A DNA stretch of 38,528 nucleotides from Streptomyces albus subsp. chlorinus (GTDB lineage: Bacteria; Actinomycetota; Actinomycetes; Streptomycetales; Streptomycetaceae): the NCBI RefSeq assembly GCF_013302895.1, contig NZ_VJOK01000001.1:2864292-2902819 (forward strand), written 5' to 3'. Below the pieces are notes generated by a model. That model was not told the origin of the DNA. It worked only from the letters and a program-made list of their open reading frames with translations, and ran no database searches. How positions within the stretch are numbered: the first letter of the stretch is position 1; each line of letters starts with the position of its first letter. The translations under genes were made by a program, and so were the position numbers. Below are positions 1 to 9,930 of this stretch, piece by piece.

Positions 1-482
1 GCCCTTTCGATGTCTCCGACTCTATCAGATGATTTCTGACCGGAGTTCGGAGTGCTTCTCCCACAAGAATTCCGTCTCCGGATTTCCTGGTTCGAGGCGA
101 AGAAGAAACTAACTGCTGCTGCCGAATCTGTCCAACTCGGGAGCGGCCGTTTGCTTCCCCTGCCCATGGTCGGCCGCTTCTGCGGCTTTCCGGGGGCGGA
201 GAGGACAGTAGCAGGTTCCCGGCGGCCTGCGCACATCACGCGACATCGCGGCGCGAGCGGCGCCTTCGCCTGCCGCCTTCCCCCGCCATGTTCGCCTGCC
301 GTGTTCGGTTACCACGATGTCGCCGGTTCCGTCCCCCTGCTCGTCGTTCTCTTGCTCGCGGTTCTCTTGTTCGCGGTTCGTCGGCCCTCGACGCGGAGGG
401 TGATAGCCGTTCGGTGTGTGTCGGCGGACCTTCCGCTGACAGGCCAGCGGACAAGGCAGCGGCCCTGCCTTGCTCCCCGGTC
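1..482. other. No convincing gene; AT-richer opening segment
   Basis: I see no credible coding region here. The first 140 bases or so are clearly less GC rich than the rest of the window, and the open frames that cross the stretch lack the third-position GC bias of real genes in this genome. The only structure I support is a hairpin at 419-441 that fits the 3' end of the minus-strand gene starting at 1097. The window edge may cut off a neighbouring gene or promoter. Confidence 0.5.
419..441 (-). terminator. Hairpin behind the first gene
   Basis: The arms 419-428 and 432-441 pair over ten positions with one G-T wobble around a three-base loop (CCT). It lies about 40 bases beyond the stop of the minus-strand gene at 483-1097. 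No T-run follows, as is usual in actinobacteria. Confidence 0.5.
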
Positions 483-1097
483 TCAGTCGAACGTCGACGG
501 GGGTGTTTCGAGGTCCTCCAGCTCGATGCCCGGGGCCGCGAGGACGACGTCGCCGGTGAGGTGGACGGTGTGCTGTTCCCCCGTCTCCAGATCGTTGACC
601 TGGTAGTTCTCCACGACGAGCGGGCCGTTGTCAGTGGCGTGTGGTTCGGTGTTCCGCAGTGCCCAGGACTGGTCGAGGGTGCGAGGAGCGAGCACGGGGG
701 GTGTGAACGCGACGAGGCGGACGCGGGTGGGCCGGTCACCGGAGGCCGGCCGCAGCAGCCGCGAGGTCGCGACGAGGAACGCGGGGGACGCCCCGGTGAA
801 GGAGTGGGCGGCGGCGTTGCCTTCCTGGGCGCGTCCGCCGGTGGGGTCGGAGCGTACCCAGGTGACGCCGTCCAGCGCCGCGCCGCGGACGCGCCAGCCG
901 CCGGCGTGGAGTTCCAGCCGGAGCGGGCGGCCGAGTTGGTCGAGGGTGAGGTCGACGGACCCCGCGTGCTCACCCGAGGGGGTGGTGAGTTGGGAGACAT
1001 AGCGCCAGCCGGAGGGACCGGTCGCGCAGTGGAAGTGTTCTTCACCGAGGAAGGTGTGGTCGTGCGGATCGTGCAGCGAATAGCGGCCGCGGGGCAT
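483..1097 (-). CDS. Conserved hypothetical protein, 204 aa
   Basis: This is an unassigned protein of 204 residues. It has no signal peptide, membrane segment or motif I can name. The sequence is rich in alternating hydrophobic and polar stretches and in Trp, Tyr and His near the N-terminus (for example FLGEEHFHCATGPSGWRYVS), which suggests a mainly beta-strand soluble fold, perhaps a lipocalin-like or barrel protein; that is inference only. The ATG at 1097 is preceded by no clear Shine-Dalgarno sequence, so the start is uncertain. The frame shows the strong third-position GC bias expected of a real gene, unlike the overlapping frames on both strands. It lies downstream of ahcY in the same orientation, but the ahcY terminator at 1450-1479 separates them, so it is probably its own unit. 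Function unknown. Confidence 0.72.
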   Translation of the reverse strand: MPRGRYSLHDPHDHTFLGEEHFHCATGPSGWRYVSQLTTPSGEHAGSVDLTLDQLGRPLRLELHAGGWRVRGAALDGVTWVRSDPTGGRAQEGNAAAHSFTGASPAFLVATSRLLRPASGDRPTRVRLVAFTPPVLAPRTLDQSWALRNTEPHATDNGPLVVENYQVNDLETGEQHTVHLTGDVVLAAPGIELEDLETPPSTFD

Positions 1098-1581
1098 GGG
1101 CGGTGTCCGGGGTCGGTGCGGTGACGGGTCACGGGGCCGCTCGGTAAGGGAGCGTCCGCTCGATGAGAGGGAGCGTACTTCTCCGCCCGGTCGGGGGTGC
1201 CGTGAGGCGGCCTGAAGGGATGTGGCCTCGTGGCTTGTGGTTCGCGGCCTGTGGGCCCGTGGCTTCGCGTCCCGAATGCCGGGAGAGCGCCCTGGCCGGT
1301 GGGACGGTGCTCGGCCGCCCGGATTCTGCCCTGGGTGGTTTCAAGAGGCCGTGGGGACCGCCTACGAGTGCCGTGACGCCGTTGTCGCGCGTTGTCCGCG
1401 GCGATGGGCGATAGCGGCCCGGCTAGGTGCGAAGGCCGGTGCGATGGCGCCAGGCCCCCGCTCGGGGGCGGGGGCCTGGTCCGGGAGCTGACGGTTGCCG
1501 CGTCCGCCCGTCCCGGCTCGGCAGGGGCGCTGCCGAGCCGGTCGGGGTCGGGCTCAGTGCGGACGGGTCAGCCGCGGTGCC
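1098..1581. other. Intergenic region with ahcY terminator
   Basis: Nothing coding is visible in these 480 bases. The region holds the strong hairpin at 1450-1479 and presumably the promoter of the minus-strand gene that begins at 1097, although I find no good -10/-35 pair. Confidence 0.5.
1450..1479 (-). terminator. Terminator of ahcY
   Basis: A perfect 12-bp stem (arms 1450-1461 and 1468-1479) closes a six-base loop TCGGGG. It starts about 100 bases past the ahcY stop. It is symmetric and could work in both directions. Confidence 0.75.
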
Positions 1582-3464
<1,883 letters not shown>

Positions 3465-5787
3465 GTGACCAGTCCTGCCGAGCGCCGCGAGGGAGCGGCG
3501 CCCCCCACCGAGCCGGGGCTGAAACTGATAGCGGTGACGGCGTGCCCGACCGGGATCGCGCACACCTATATGGCTGCGGAAAAACTGACCCAGGCCGCCG
3601 AGGCCCGGGGTATCGCCATGAAGGTGGAGACACAAGGCTCCATCGGGGCTGAGAACGTCTTGACCGACAACGATGTCAACACCGCGGACGGTGTGATCGT
3701 CGCCGCCGACAAGGACGTGGACCTCAGCCGGTTCGGCGGCAAGCGCGTGCTGCTCGTCGGGGTGGCCGACGGCATCAGCGATCCGGACGGCCTCCTCGAC
3801 CGCGTGCGCCGGGCGCCGGTCCACCGGGGCGGGGCATCCGCCGCGGCCGGTGACGCGGCCGGTGACAGGGCGGGCGGCGGCGGTACCGGAACGGACGGGC
3901 GTGGGACGGGCGGTGCCGGTGGCGCGGACGGCTCTGCCGGCGCCGGGGCCCCGTCCGGTCCCGCCGGGGCGCCCTCCGGTCCTGCCGGGGCCAGGAGCCG
4001 GGAGCGGAGCGCCGGTTACAAGGCGCTGATGAACGGGGTCTCGTACATGATCCCGTTCGTGGTCGTCGGCGGGCTGCTGATCGCCGTCTCGCTCGCCCTC
4101 GGCGGTCACCCGCAGGCCGACGGCGGGCTGGTGATCCCGGAGGGCAGCTTCTGGAAGCACGTGAACGACATCGGCACCATCGGGTTCACGCTGATGGTGC
4201 CGGTCCTCTCCGGTTACATCGCCTACGCCATCGGCGACCGGCCCGCGCTGGTGCCCGGCATGATCGGCGGCTGGATCGCCAACACGGGTGAGCTGTACGA
4301 CTCCAAGTCGGGCGCCGGCTTCATCGGCGCCATCGTGACCGGGTTCCTGGCGGGCTATCTGGTGCGCTGGATCAAGCTGGTCCCGGTGTCGCGGTTCGTA
4401 CGGCCGATCATGCCGATCATCGTCATCCCGATCGTGGCGACCTCGGTGCTCGGCCTGTTCTTCGTCTACGTCATCGGGAGGCCGATCTCGTGGGCCTTCG
4501 AGAACCTCACCGACTTCCTGGGCGGCATGACCGGGACGAGTGCCGCGCTGCTGGGCATCGTGCTGGGCCTGATGATCGCGTTCGACATGGGCGGGCCGGT
4601 CAACAAGACGGCGTTCCTGTTCGGCACCGGGCTCGTCTCCAAGAGCCCCGAGGTCATGGGGATGTGCGCGGCGGCCATTCCGGTGCCGCCGCTGGGACAG
4701 GGCCTGGCGACGCTGCTGCGCCGCAGGTTCTACTCCGGCCAGGAGCGCGAGACCGGTCTCGCCGCGCTGTTCATGGGCTTCTTCGGCATCACGGAAGGCG
4801 CCATCCCGTTCGCCGCCGCGCGGCCCGCGCGGGTGATCCCCGCGAACATGCTCGGCGGCGCCGTGGCGGGTGCCCTCGCGGGGCTGGCTTCCGTCGGTGA
4901 CAACGTGCCCCACGGCGGTCCGATCGTGGCCGTTCTGGGCGCGGTCGACGGTGTCGCGCTGTTCTTCGTCGCGATCGTGGCCGGTACGGCTGTCACGGCA
5001 CTGACGACAGCGGGTCTGGTGACGCTCGCAGAGCGCCGGGCGGAACGTGCCGAGAGTGGCTCCCCGGGGGCGTCCCCGTCGCGGCCTTCCGTGTCGGACA
5101 GCGCCACCCGTTCCGACAGCACAGAGGGCACGGAGAGCGCTGACAGCACCGAGAGCGCTGACAGTACGCAGAGCGCTCAGGGCACAGGGACGGCGCACGG
5201 CACCGGCAGCGCCACCGGCTCGGACAGCAACAACAGCTCGCACAGTGGCGAAGACTCGGTCAGCAGCGGCAGCTCGGGCAGTGGTGGGTCCGGAGGGTCC
5301 GACGTTCGCGTGTCGGGTGAGGACGGCCCTGAGGTCCTCTCCGGGTACCTCACCGCGGACACCGTCTCCGCGCGGTTGGACGCCGGTGACAAGGAGGCCG
5401 GCATTCGTGAGATGGCCGCGCTGCTGGGGCGCAGCGGCAAGGTCGTCGACGCGGAGGAGCTGGTGCGGTCCGCGCTCGCCAGGGAGGAGCAGGGCACCAC
5501 GGGGCTCGGGGAGCAGATCGCCGTTCCGCATGCGAAGACGGACGCGGTGACCGCGCCGGTCGTCGCTTTCGCGCGGTCGGCCGACGGTGTGGAGTGGGGC
5601 GCGCTGGACGGGGACGAAGGCGCGGCTGGTCTTCATGATCGCCGTACCCGAGGCGGCCGCCGGTGACGAGCACCTGCGCATCCTGGCACTGCTGTCGCGC
5701 ACGCTGATGGATCCGGCCTTCCGCGAACGGCTGCTGGAGGCTCCCGACAAGGCGGCGATCCTGCACGCCCTCGCCGAGATCGGGTGA
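3465..5787 (+). pseudogene. Fructose-type PTS permease IIB-IIC-IIA, interrupted by a single-base frameshift
   Basis: Membrane permease that would take phosphate from HPr and phosphorylate a sugar, probably fructose, during uptake. Order: IIB (residues about 18-115, phosphocysteine in ACPTGIAHTYMAAE, C27), a Gly/Pro/Ala linker, the IIC membrane domain (about 183-520, with MGFFGITEGAIPFAA), a Ser/Thr/Gly-rich linker, then IIA with phosphohistidine H689 in GLGEQIAVPHAKT. The GTG at 3465 follows AGGAG at 3453-3457. The frame is intact to about 5610, where a run of four G (5610-5613) has one base too many. As written it ends at 5666 after 17 unrelated residues; removing one G restores TKARLVFMIAVPEAAAGDEH and the normal end at 5787. 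So this is either a sequencing error, a fresh mutation that cuts about 57 residues off IIA, or, less likely, programmed frameshifting. Well-known Streptomyces FruA proteins run IIA-IIB-IIC, so this is a different architecture. A strong terminator follows. Confidence 0.85.
5133..5186 (+). repeat. Three 18-bp tandem repeats in the PTS linker
   Basis: Units 5133-5150, 5151-5168 and 5169-5186 are near copies of GAGAGCGCTGACAGCACC. They are in frame and encode ESADST, ESADST and QSAQGT, part of the flexible linker between IIC and IIA. The third unit is more diverged. Confidence 0.8.
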
Positions 5788-5814
5788 CCCGGCGGACGGC
5801 GCGGTGGAAACGGA

Positions 5815-5850
5815 CGGAGGCCCGCTCCGTGCGGCCGGAGCGGGCCTCCG
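5815..5850. terminator. Bidirectional terminator between PTS and CDF genes
   Basis: A perfect 15-bp stem (arms 5815-5829 and 5836-5850) with a six-base loop TGCGGC lies between the convergent PTS gene and the end of the mannose operon. Its symmetry and position fit a terminator for both. Confidence 0.85.
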
Positions 5851-5908
5851 CCTCGTAAGCGGTGCCGTCGTGCGGCGCCCATGCCGGGTCACCGTGCGGC
5901 CGGGCGTG

Positions 5909-6883
5909 TCAGCCCACGGGGCCCGGGGCGTCCGTCGGGGACGGGGCGGAACCCGGTTCCGGGTCGGCTCCGGAGGCGCGGTAGATGTCGGGCTCCAGGT
6001 AGATGACGCGGGCGATCGGCACGGCCTCGCGGATGCGCTGTTCGGCGGCGTCGATGGCGCGGGCGATCCGGGCGGCCGTGTCGTCGTGCTGGACGGCGAT
6101 CTTGGCGGCCACCAGCAGTTCTTCCGGCCCCAGGTGCAGGGTGCGCATGTGGATGACGCGGGTGACGGTCTCCCCGTCGACGAGTGCCGCGCGGATCTTG
6201 TCGCGCTCGGCCGGGTCCGCGGACTCGCCCAGCAGCAGGGACTTGGTCTCGACCGCGAGCACCAGTGCGATGGCGACCAGCAGGGCGCCGATGCACATGG
6301 TGCCCACACCGTCCCAGACGCCGTCGCCGGTCAGCAGGGCGAGGCCGACGCCGCCGAGGGCCAGGACGAGGCCGATGAGGGCGCCGAGGTCCTCCAGCAG
6401 GACGACGGGCAGCTCGGGGGCTTTCGCGCGGCGGACGAACTGGGCCCAGCCCTGCGTGCCGCGGATCTCGTTGGACTCCTTGATGGCGGTACGGAAGGAG
6501 AACGACTCGGCGAGGATGGCGAAGACGAGCACGCCCACGGGCCAGTACCAGTGTTCGACCTCGTGCGGGTGTGCGATCTTCTCGTAGCCCTCGTAGAGAG
6601 CGAAGACACCGCCGACCGTGAAGAGCACGATGGAGACCAGGAAGCCGTAGATGTAGCGCTCCCGGCCGTAGCCGAAGGGGTGCTCCTCGCTGGCCTCCTT
6701 CTTCGCCTTCTTGCCGCCGAGCAGCAGGAGCGCCTGGTTGCCCGAGTCGGCGACCGAGTGGACGCCTTCCGCCAGCATCGAGGCGGAGCCGCTGAAGGCC
6801 GCCGCCACGAATTTCGCGGCGGCGATGGCCAGGTTGGCGCCCAGCGCGGCGACGATCGCCTTCGTTCCGCCTGATGCACTCAC
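5909..6883 (-). CDS. Cation diffusion facilitator family transporter
   Basis: Inner-membrane secondary transporter of the CDF family, which exports divalent metals (Zn, Co, Fe, Mn or others) in exchange for protons. The 324 residues begin with the first membrane helix and carry the CDF metal motif HSVAD (H42, D46) in helix 2 and LLEDLGALIG (E164, D165) in helix 5. Between helices 2 and 3 is EEHPFGYGRERYIY, typical of the branch related to SLC30A9 rather than to classical ZnT. Helices are seen at about 10-30, 78-100, 112-130, 158-180 and 193-211, followed by a cytoplasmic domain ending in a Pro/Ser-rich tail. It is the last gene of the minus-strand operon that starts at DUF3499 or manB, 39 bases after manA. 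Linkage to manA may reflect the metal need of that enzyme, but this is inference; the metal cannot be told from sequence. Confidence 0.9.
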   Translation of the reverse strand: MSASGGTKAIVAALGANLAIAAAKFVAAAFSGSASMLAEGVHSVADSGNQALLLLGGKKAKKEASEEHPFGYGRERYIYGFLVSIVLFTVGGVFALYEGYEKIAHPHEVEHWYWPVGVLVFAILAESFSFRTAIKESNEIRGTQGWAQFVRRAKAPELPVVLLEDLGALIGLVLALGGVGLALLTGDGVWDGVGTMCIGALLVAIALVLAVETKSLLLGESADPAERDKIRAALVDGETVTRVIHMRTLHLGPEELLVAAKIAVQHDDTAARIARAIDAAEQRIREAVPIARVIYLEPDIYRASGADPEPGSAPSPTDAPGPVG

Positions 6884-6922
6884 GTCTTCCGGATCCCTTT
6901 CTGCTGCGGGGCGGCCGCCCGG

Positions 6923-8110
6923 TCAGACGGCCACGGTGGCGCGGAAGAGCGTACCGTCACCCGACAGGCGCACCGTCTCGCCCGCGGGGATGTAGGCGGA
7001 GCGGCCCGGGGAGAGGGTGAGTTCCCGGGCGCCGCCGCTCCCCTCCCCGCGCAGGACGGCGCTTCCCGCCGTGCACAGCAGCAGTTGTGCGGCGGGGGCG
7101 CGGACGGTGTGCGCTTCCGCACCCGGTACGAGGGTGCGGCGGGAGAGCCGGAACTCGCCGACGGGGGTCTCGTAGGTCTCTTCGCCCGTGCGCTCGTCCG
7201 CCTCGGGGCGCAGCACACCCGGGTCCGAGGGTTCGAAACGGACGACGCGCAGCAGCTCGGGCACGTCCACGTGCTTGGGCGTCAGGCCGCAGCGCAGCAC
7301 GTTGTCGGAGTTGGCCATGATCTCGACACCGAGGCCGCTGAGGTAGGCGTGCGGGACGCCGGCTGCGAGGAACAGGCCCTCGCCGGGGCGCAGGACGACG
7401 TGGTTGAGGAGCATGGCGGCGAGTACGCCGGGGTCGCCGGGGTAGTGCCGGGCGAGGTCCGCGTACACGGCGTACTCGGGGCGCCCTGCCGCCGCCTCGG
7501 CGGCTGCGGCGACTGTGCCGGCCATCTCGTCCCTGTCGGCCGTCAGCAGGGCCGTGAGGACCTCGCGCAGCGCGTCGCCCTCCGGGTGGGCCCGCAGGAT
7601 GTCGGCGTACGGCTTCAGGCCGTCCACGCCGAGGCCCTCCAGGAGTGTCGCGGCCTCCTGGGGGTGCCGGAAGCCGCACAGTCCCTCGAACGGAGTGAGG
7701 GCGCAGATCAGTTCGGGCTTGTGGCTGGTGTCCTTGTAGTTGCGGTGCGGCGCGTCCAGCGGGACGCCCCGCTTCTCCTCGTCGGCGTAACCGGCCGCCG
7801 CCTGGGCGTTGTCGGGGTGCACCTGGAGGGAGAGGGGGGCCGCGGCGGCGAGCAGCTTCAGCAGGAACGGCAGCCGGGGCCCGTACGCGCGGACGCTCTC
7901 CTCACCGAGTTCGCCCTCCGGGTCGGCCGCGATCACCTCGGACAGCGGCTGCGGGCCCGCTCCCCTGTCGATACGCGAGGGGGCGCCAGGGTGGGCACCC
8001 ATCCACAGCTCGGCCTGCGGTTGGCCGGTGGGGTCCTCGCCGAGCAGTTCGGGAAGGGCGGTGGTGGAGCCCCAGGCGTACGGCCTGACGGTGTTCTCCA
8101 GACGGTCCAT
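6923..8110 (-). CDS. manA: Mannose-6-phosphate isomerase, class I
   Basis: Zinc enzyme that interconverts fructose-6-phosphate and mannose-6-phosphate, the entry to mannose metabolites. The 395-residue protein shows the type I cupin signature: PLSLQVHPDNAQAA with ligands Q96 and H98, HKPELICALTPFEGLCGF with E133, and later GVPHAYLSGLGVEIMANSDNVLRCGLTPK, which holds the last His ligand and the active-site region. The ATG at 8110 gives the family N-terminus MDRLENTVRPYAWGS; AGGAA at 8122-8126 serves as ribosome site at a rather long spacing. The open frame runs far upstream through the 17-bp repeats but without similarity. Neighbours manB and the SIS gene lie upstream in the same operon, and manC is elsewhere in this window, so a full GDP-mannose route is encoded. 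Confidence 0.96.
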   Translation of the reverse strand: MDRLENTVRPYAWGSTTALPELLGEDPTGQPQAELWMGAHPGAPSRIDRGAGPQPLSEVIAADPEGELGEESVRAYGPRLPFLLKLLAAAAPLSLQVHPDNAQAAAGYADEEKRGVPLDAPHRNYKDTSHKPELICALTPFEGLCGFRHPQEAATLLEGLGVDGLKPYADILRAHPEGDALREVLTALLTADRDEMAGTVAAAAEAAAGRPEYAVYADLARHYPGDPGVLAAMLLNHVVLRPGEGLFLAAGVPHAYLSGLGVEIMANSDNVLRCGLTPKHVDVPELLRVVRFEPSDPGVLRPEADERTGEETYETPVGEFRLSRRTLVPGAEAHTVRAPAAQLLLCTAGSAVLRGEGSGGARELTLSPGRSAYIPAGETVRLSGDGTLFRATVAV

Positions 8111-8196
8111 GAGAGGTTGCGTTCCTGTCGTGCTGGTGCGGCGGGCAGGGCGTGTCTGCCGGGGGGGTGCTGGTGTGCTCCTCGTCCCCCAGGACG

Positions 8197-8247
8197 GCGT
8201 GTTCCCGGAGAGGGCGTGTTCCCAGGGAGGGTGTGTTCCCGGGGACG
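8197..8247. repeat. Three 17-bp tandem repeats between SIS gene and manA
   Basis: Three units of 17 bp (8197-8213, 8214-8230, 8231-8247) share the core GTGTTCCC followed by a G/A-rich half. They fill the gap between the SIS gene stop and the manA ribosome site. Partial related units flank them on both sides. No function is evident. Confidence 0.7.
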
Positions 8248-8253
8248 GTGTGC

Positions 8254-9561
8254 TCACGCCCAAGGGGAGTCGGTGTCGGCGAGCGTGAGGTAAACGGCGG
8301 AGAAATCGGCCGTGGCGATCAGCTCCGCCGCGGCCTCCAGCGGGCCGCTTCCCTCGGCGGGCTCCAGCTCGCTCAGCGGTGCCCCGTGCGCGTAGGCCAG
8401 GTCGCGCGCCGCCACGGTCGCGGAATCGCCACCGGGCGGCCCCTCGCGCAGCAGGACGACGCGGGGCCGTGTCGTCTCGGGCTCCTCCACCCGGTCGCGG
8501 AAGAAGTCGTCCGTGTCGGTCCCGCCCGCGAACGGGCCGGCCAGCAGCGCCCCGTGCGCGCTCATGGCCTCGGGCAGTGCGACAGGGAGCGCCGGCCTGC
8601 CGGGGAGTGCGGTGAGCACGGCGGACCAGTGGCGTGCGGCGGCTCCCGCCACGGCGCCCTCGCTCCACAGCAGCGGGAGCGCGCCCGCCAGTTCGACGGC
8701 GAGGGTCTTGCCGGGGTTGCTGTACGGGGCGACGGCGGGGCCGCAGCGTTCGGCGACCGTGTCGAGCCTGTCGGCGAGCGCGGCCAGCTCCGACGGCCCG
8801 GACCGGGTCAGTCCGAGGCGGTCGGTGAGCAGCAGGACGGGGGTGAGCAGCGCCCAGAAGGTGCCAGGGGCGCCGACGGGCCGTCCCGCGAGCGTGGCGG
8901 GCCCGGAGCGGGTGTCCTGCCCGCCGTCACGGCGGCCGTCGCCGCGGTGGCCGTCGCCGCGGTCCGCCTCGTCCGCCCCCGCAGCGGGGCCCGCGCCGGG
9001 TGCGGTGCCGTCCTGCTCCGTGTCCGCCGGGTGCTCGGGGGCGTCCGGGGAGGGATAGACCTCGTACGGGCCGGGGGCCAGGGGCACGGCCAGTCCGCGG
9101 GTCTCGCCGAGCGTCTCGGCCAGCGGGCTGCCTTGGGGGGTGACGGCGACGACGGTGCAGCCCCGCCGGTACGCCTGGTCGACGAGGGCCGTCAGGCCGG
9201 GTTCCGTACCGTCCGGGGTGAGCAGCAGCAGGAGGTCCACCGGGCCCACCCAGCCGGGCAGCGGCCAGCGCAGTGCTCCGGTCGCCGCGTGGGCGCCGGA
9301 CGGCTGCAGTCTGGTGACGGGGACGGCCCCGTTGGTGAGGGCGCCGAGCAGATCGGCGACGCACGCGGTGGCGGGGCCCGGCCCGGCGACGAGGAGCGCC
9401 CGGGGGCGGCCCTCAGGACGCAGCGCGTCCAGTCCCGCCTCGGTGGCGTGCCGCAGCCCCGTGCGGACGCGTGCCCCGGCCTGTGCCGCGCCTGTCAGCA
9501 GGCCGCGTGCGTCGGCGCGGGCGAGAGCCTCGGGGGCGTCGAGGAGCGTCTCGTCGAGCAT
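8254..9561 (-). CDS. SIS domain protein, phosphoglucose/phosphomannose isomerase-like
   Basis: Cytosolic sugar isomerase-fold protein of 435 residues. The SIS fold is suggested by RALLVAGPGPATACVADLLGAL (about 52-75), the strand-turn DLLLLLTPDGTEPGLTALVDQA and the following GCTVVAVTPQGSPLA, and the C-terminal half resembles the bifunctional glucose/mannose-6-phosphate isomerase C-terminal domain. In actinobacteria this gene always sits beside manB and manA, but its true substrate is not established; isomerase activity would overlap that of ManA. An Asp/Gly/Arg-rich insert of about 40 residues (roughly 180-225) is probably a disordered loop. It begins at an ATG at 9561, 61 bases after the Trm112-like gene, within the operon. 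Confidence 0.85.
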   Translation of the reverse strand: MLDETLLDAPEALARADARGLLTGAAQAGARVRTGLRHATEAGLDALRPEGRPRALLVAGPGPATACVADLLGALTNGAVPVTRLQPSGAHAATGALRWPLPGWVGPVDLLLLLTPDGTEPGLTALVDQAYRRGCTVVAVTPQGSPLAETLGETRGLAVPLAPGPYEVYPSPDAPEHPADTEQDGTAPGAGPAAGADEADRGDGHRGDGRRDGGQDTRSGPATLAGRPVGAPGTFWALLTPVLLLTDRLGLTRSGPSELAALADRLDTVAERCGPAVAPYSNPGKTLAVELAGALPLLWSEGAVAGAAARHWSAVLTALPGRPALPVALPEAMSAHGALLAGPFAGGTDTDDFFRDRVEEPETTRPRVVLLREGPPGGDSATVAARDLAYAHGAPLSELEPAEGSGPLEAAAELIATADFSAVYLTLADTDSPWA

Positions 9562-9622
9562 CTTCCGTGGCCTCCGATCGGCTTCCGGTGCGTGGCGTCC
9601 CTCCGCGCGCGGGCGCGGGTGC

Positions 9623-9796
9623 TCAGGAGGGGCGGCGGGCCTCGTCCACCAGGAGGACCGGGATGCCGTCGCGCACCGGATACACCAGACCGCACTCGGC
9701 GCCCCCGGTGCAGTGCAGCTCGTCGCCTTCCTCGCGCAGCGGCGCGTGGCAGGCCGGACAGGCGAGGATCTCCAGGAGTCCGGCTTCGAGCGGCAT
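9623..9796 (-). CDS. Trm112-like small zinc-binding protein
   Basis: A protein of 57 residues with two cysteine pairs (C13 and C16 in LACPACHAPL; C29 and C35 in LHCTGGAECGL) and the ending YPVRDGIPVLLVDEARRPS, the signature of the Trm112/YcaR family. Trm112 in eukaryotes and archaea activates methyltransferases; bacterial members are of unknown role. The ATG at 9796 is preceded by GGAGGAA at ideal spacing; the open frame upstream of it is a shadow. It lies between manB and the SIS gene in the same direction. The position next to mannose genes is conserved in actinobacteria, but no function for the pairing is known to me. Confidence 0.9.
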   Translation of the reverse strand: MPLEAGLLEILACPACHAPLREEGDELHCTGGAECGLVYPVRDGIPVLLVDEARRPS

Positions 9797-9930
9797 GTGT
9801 TCCTCCAGATGCGGGGCGCGGCGGCTGTTGCTGACTGTGCGGTCAGGGTACCGCCGGGCGCTCCGGACGGTGCCGGGGGCGCCTGTCGTGCCCGTGCGGC
9901 CCGTGCGGGGCCCGGCGGTGTGCGCGCCCG

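Noticed and set aside
52..606. Open frame of 184 codons on the plus strand at the window start
   Set aside because: It overlaps the supported minus-strand gene and shows no protein-like composition or recognisable motif; it is a chance frame of GC-rich DNA.
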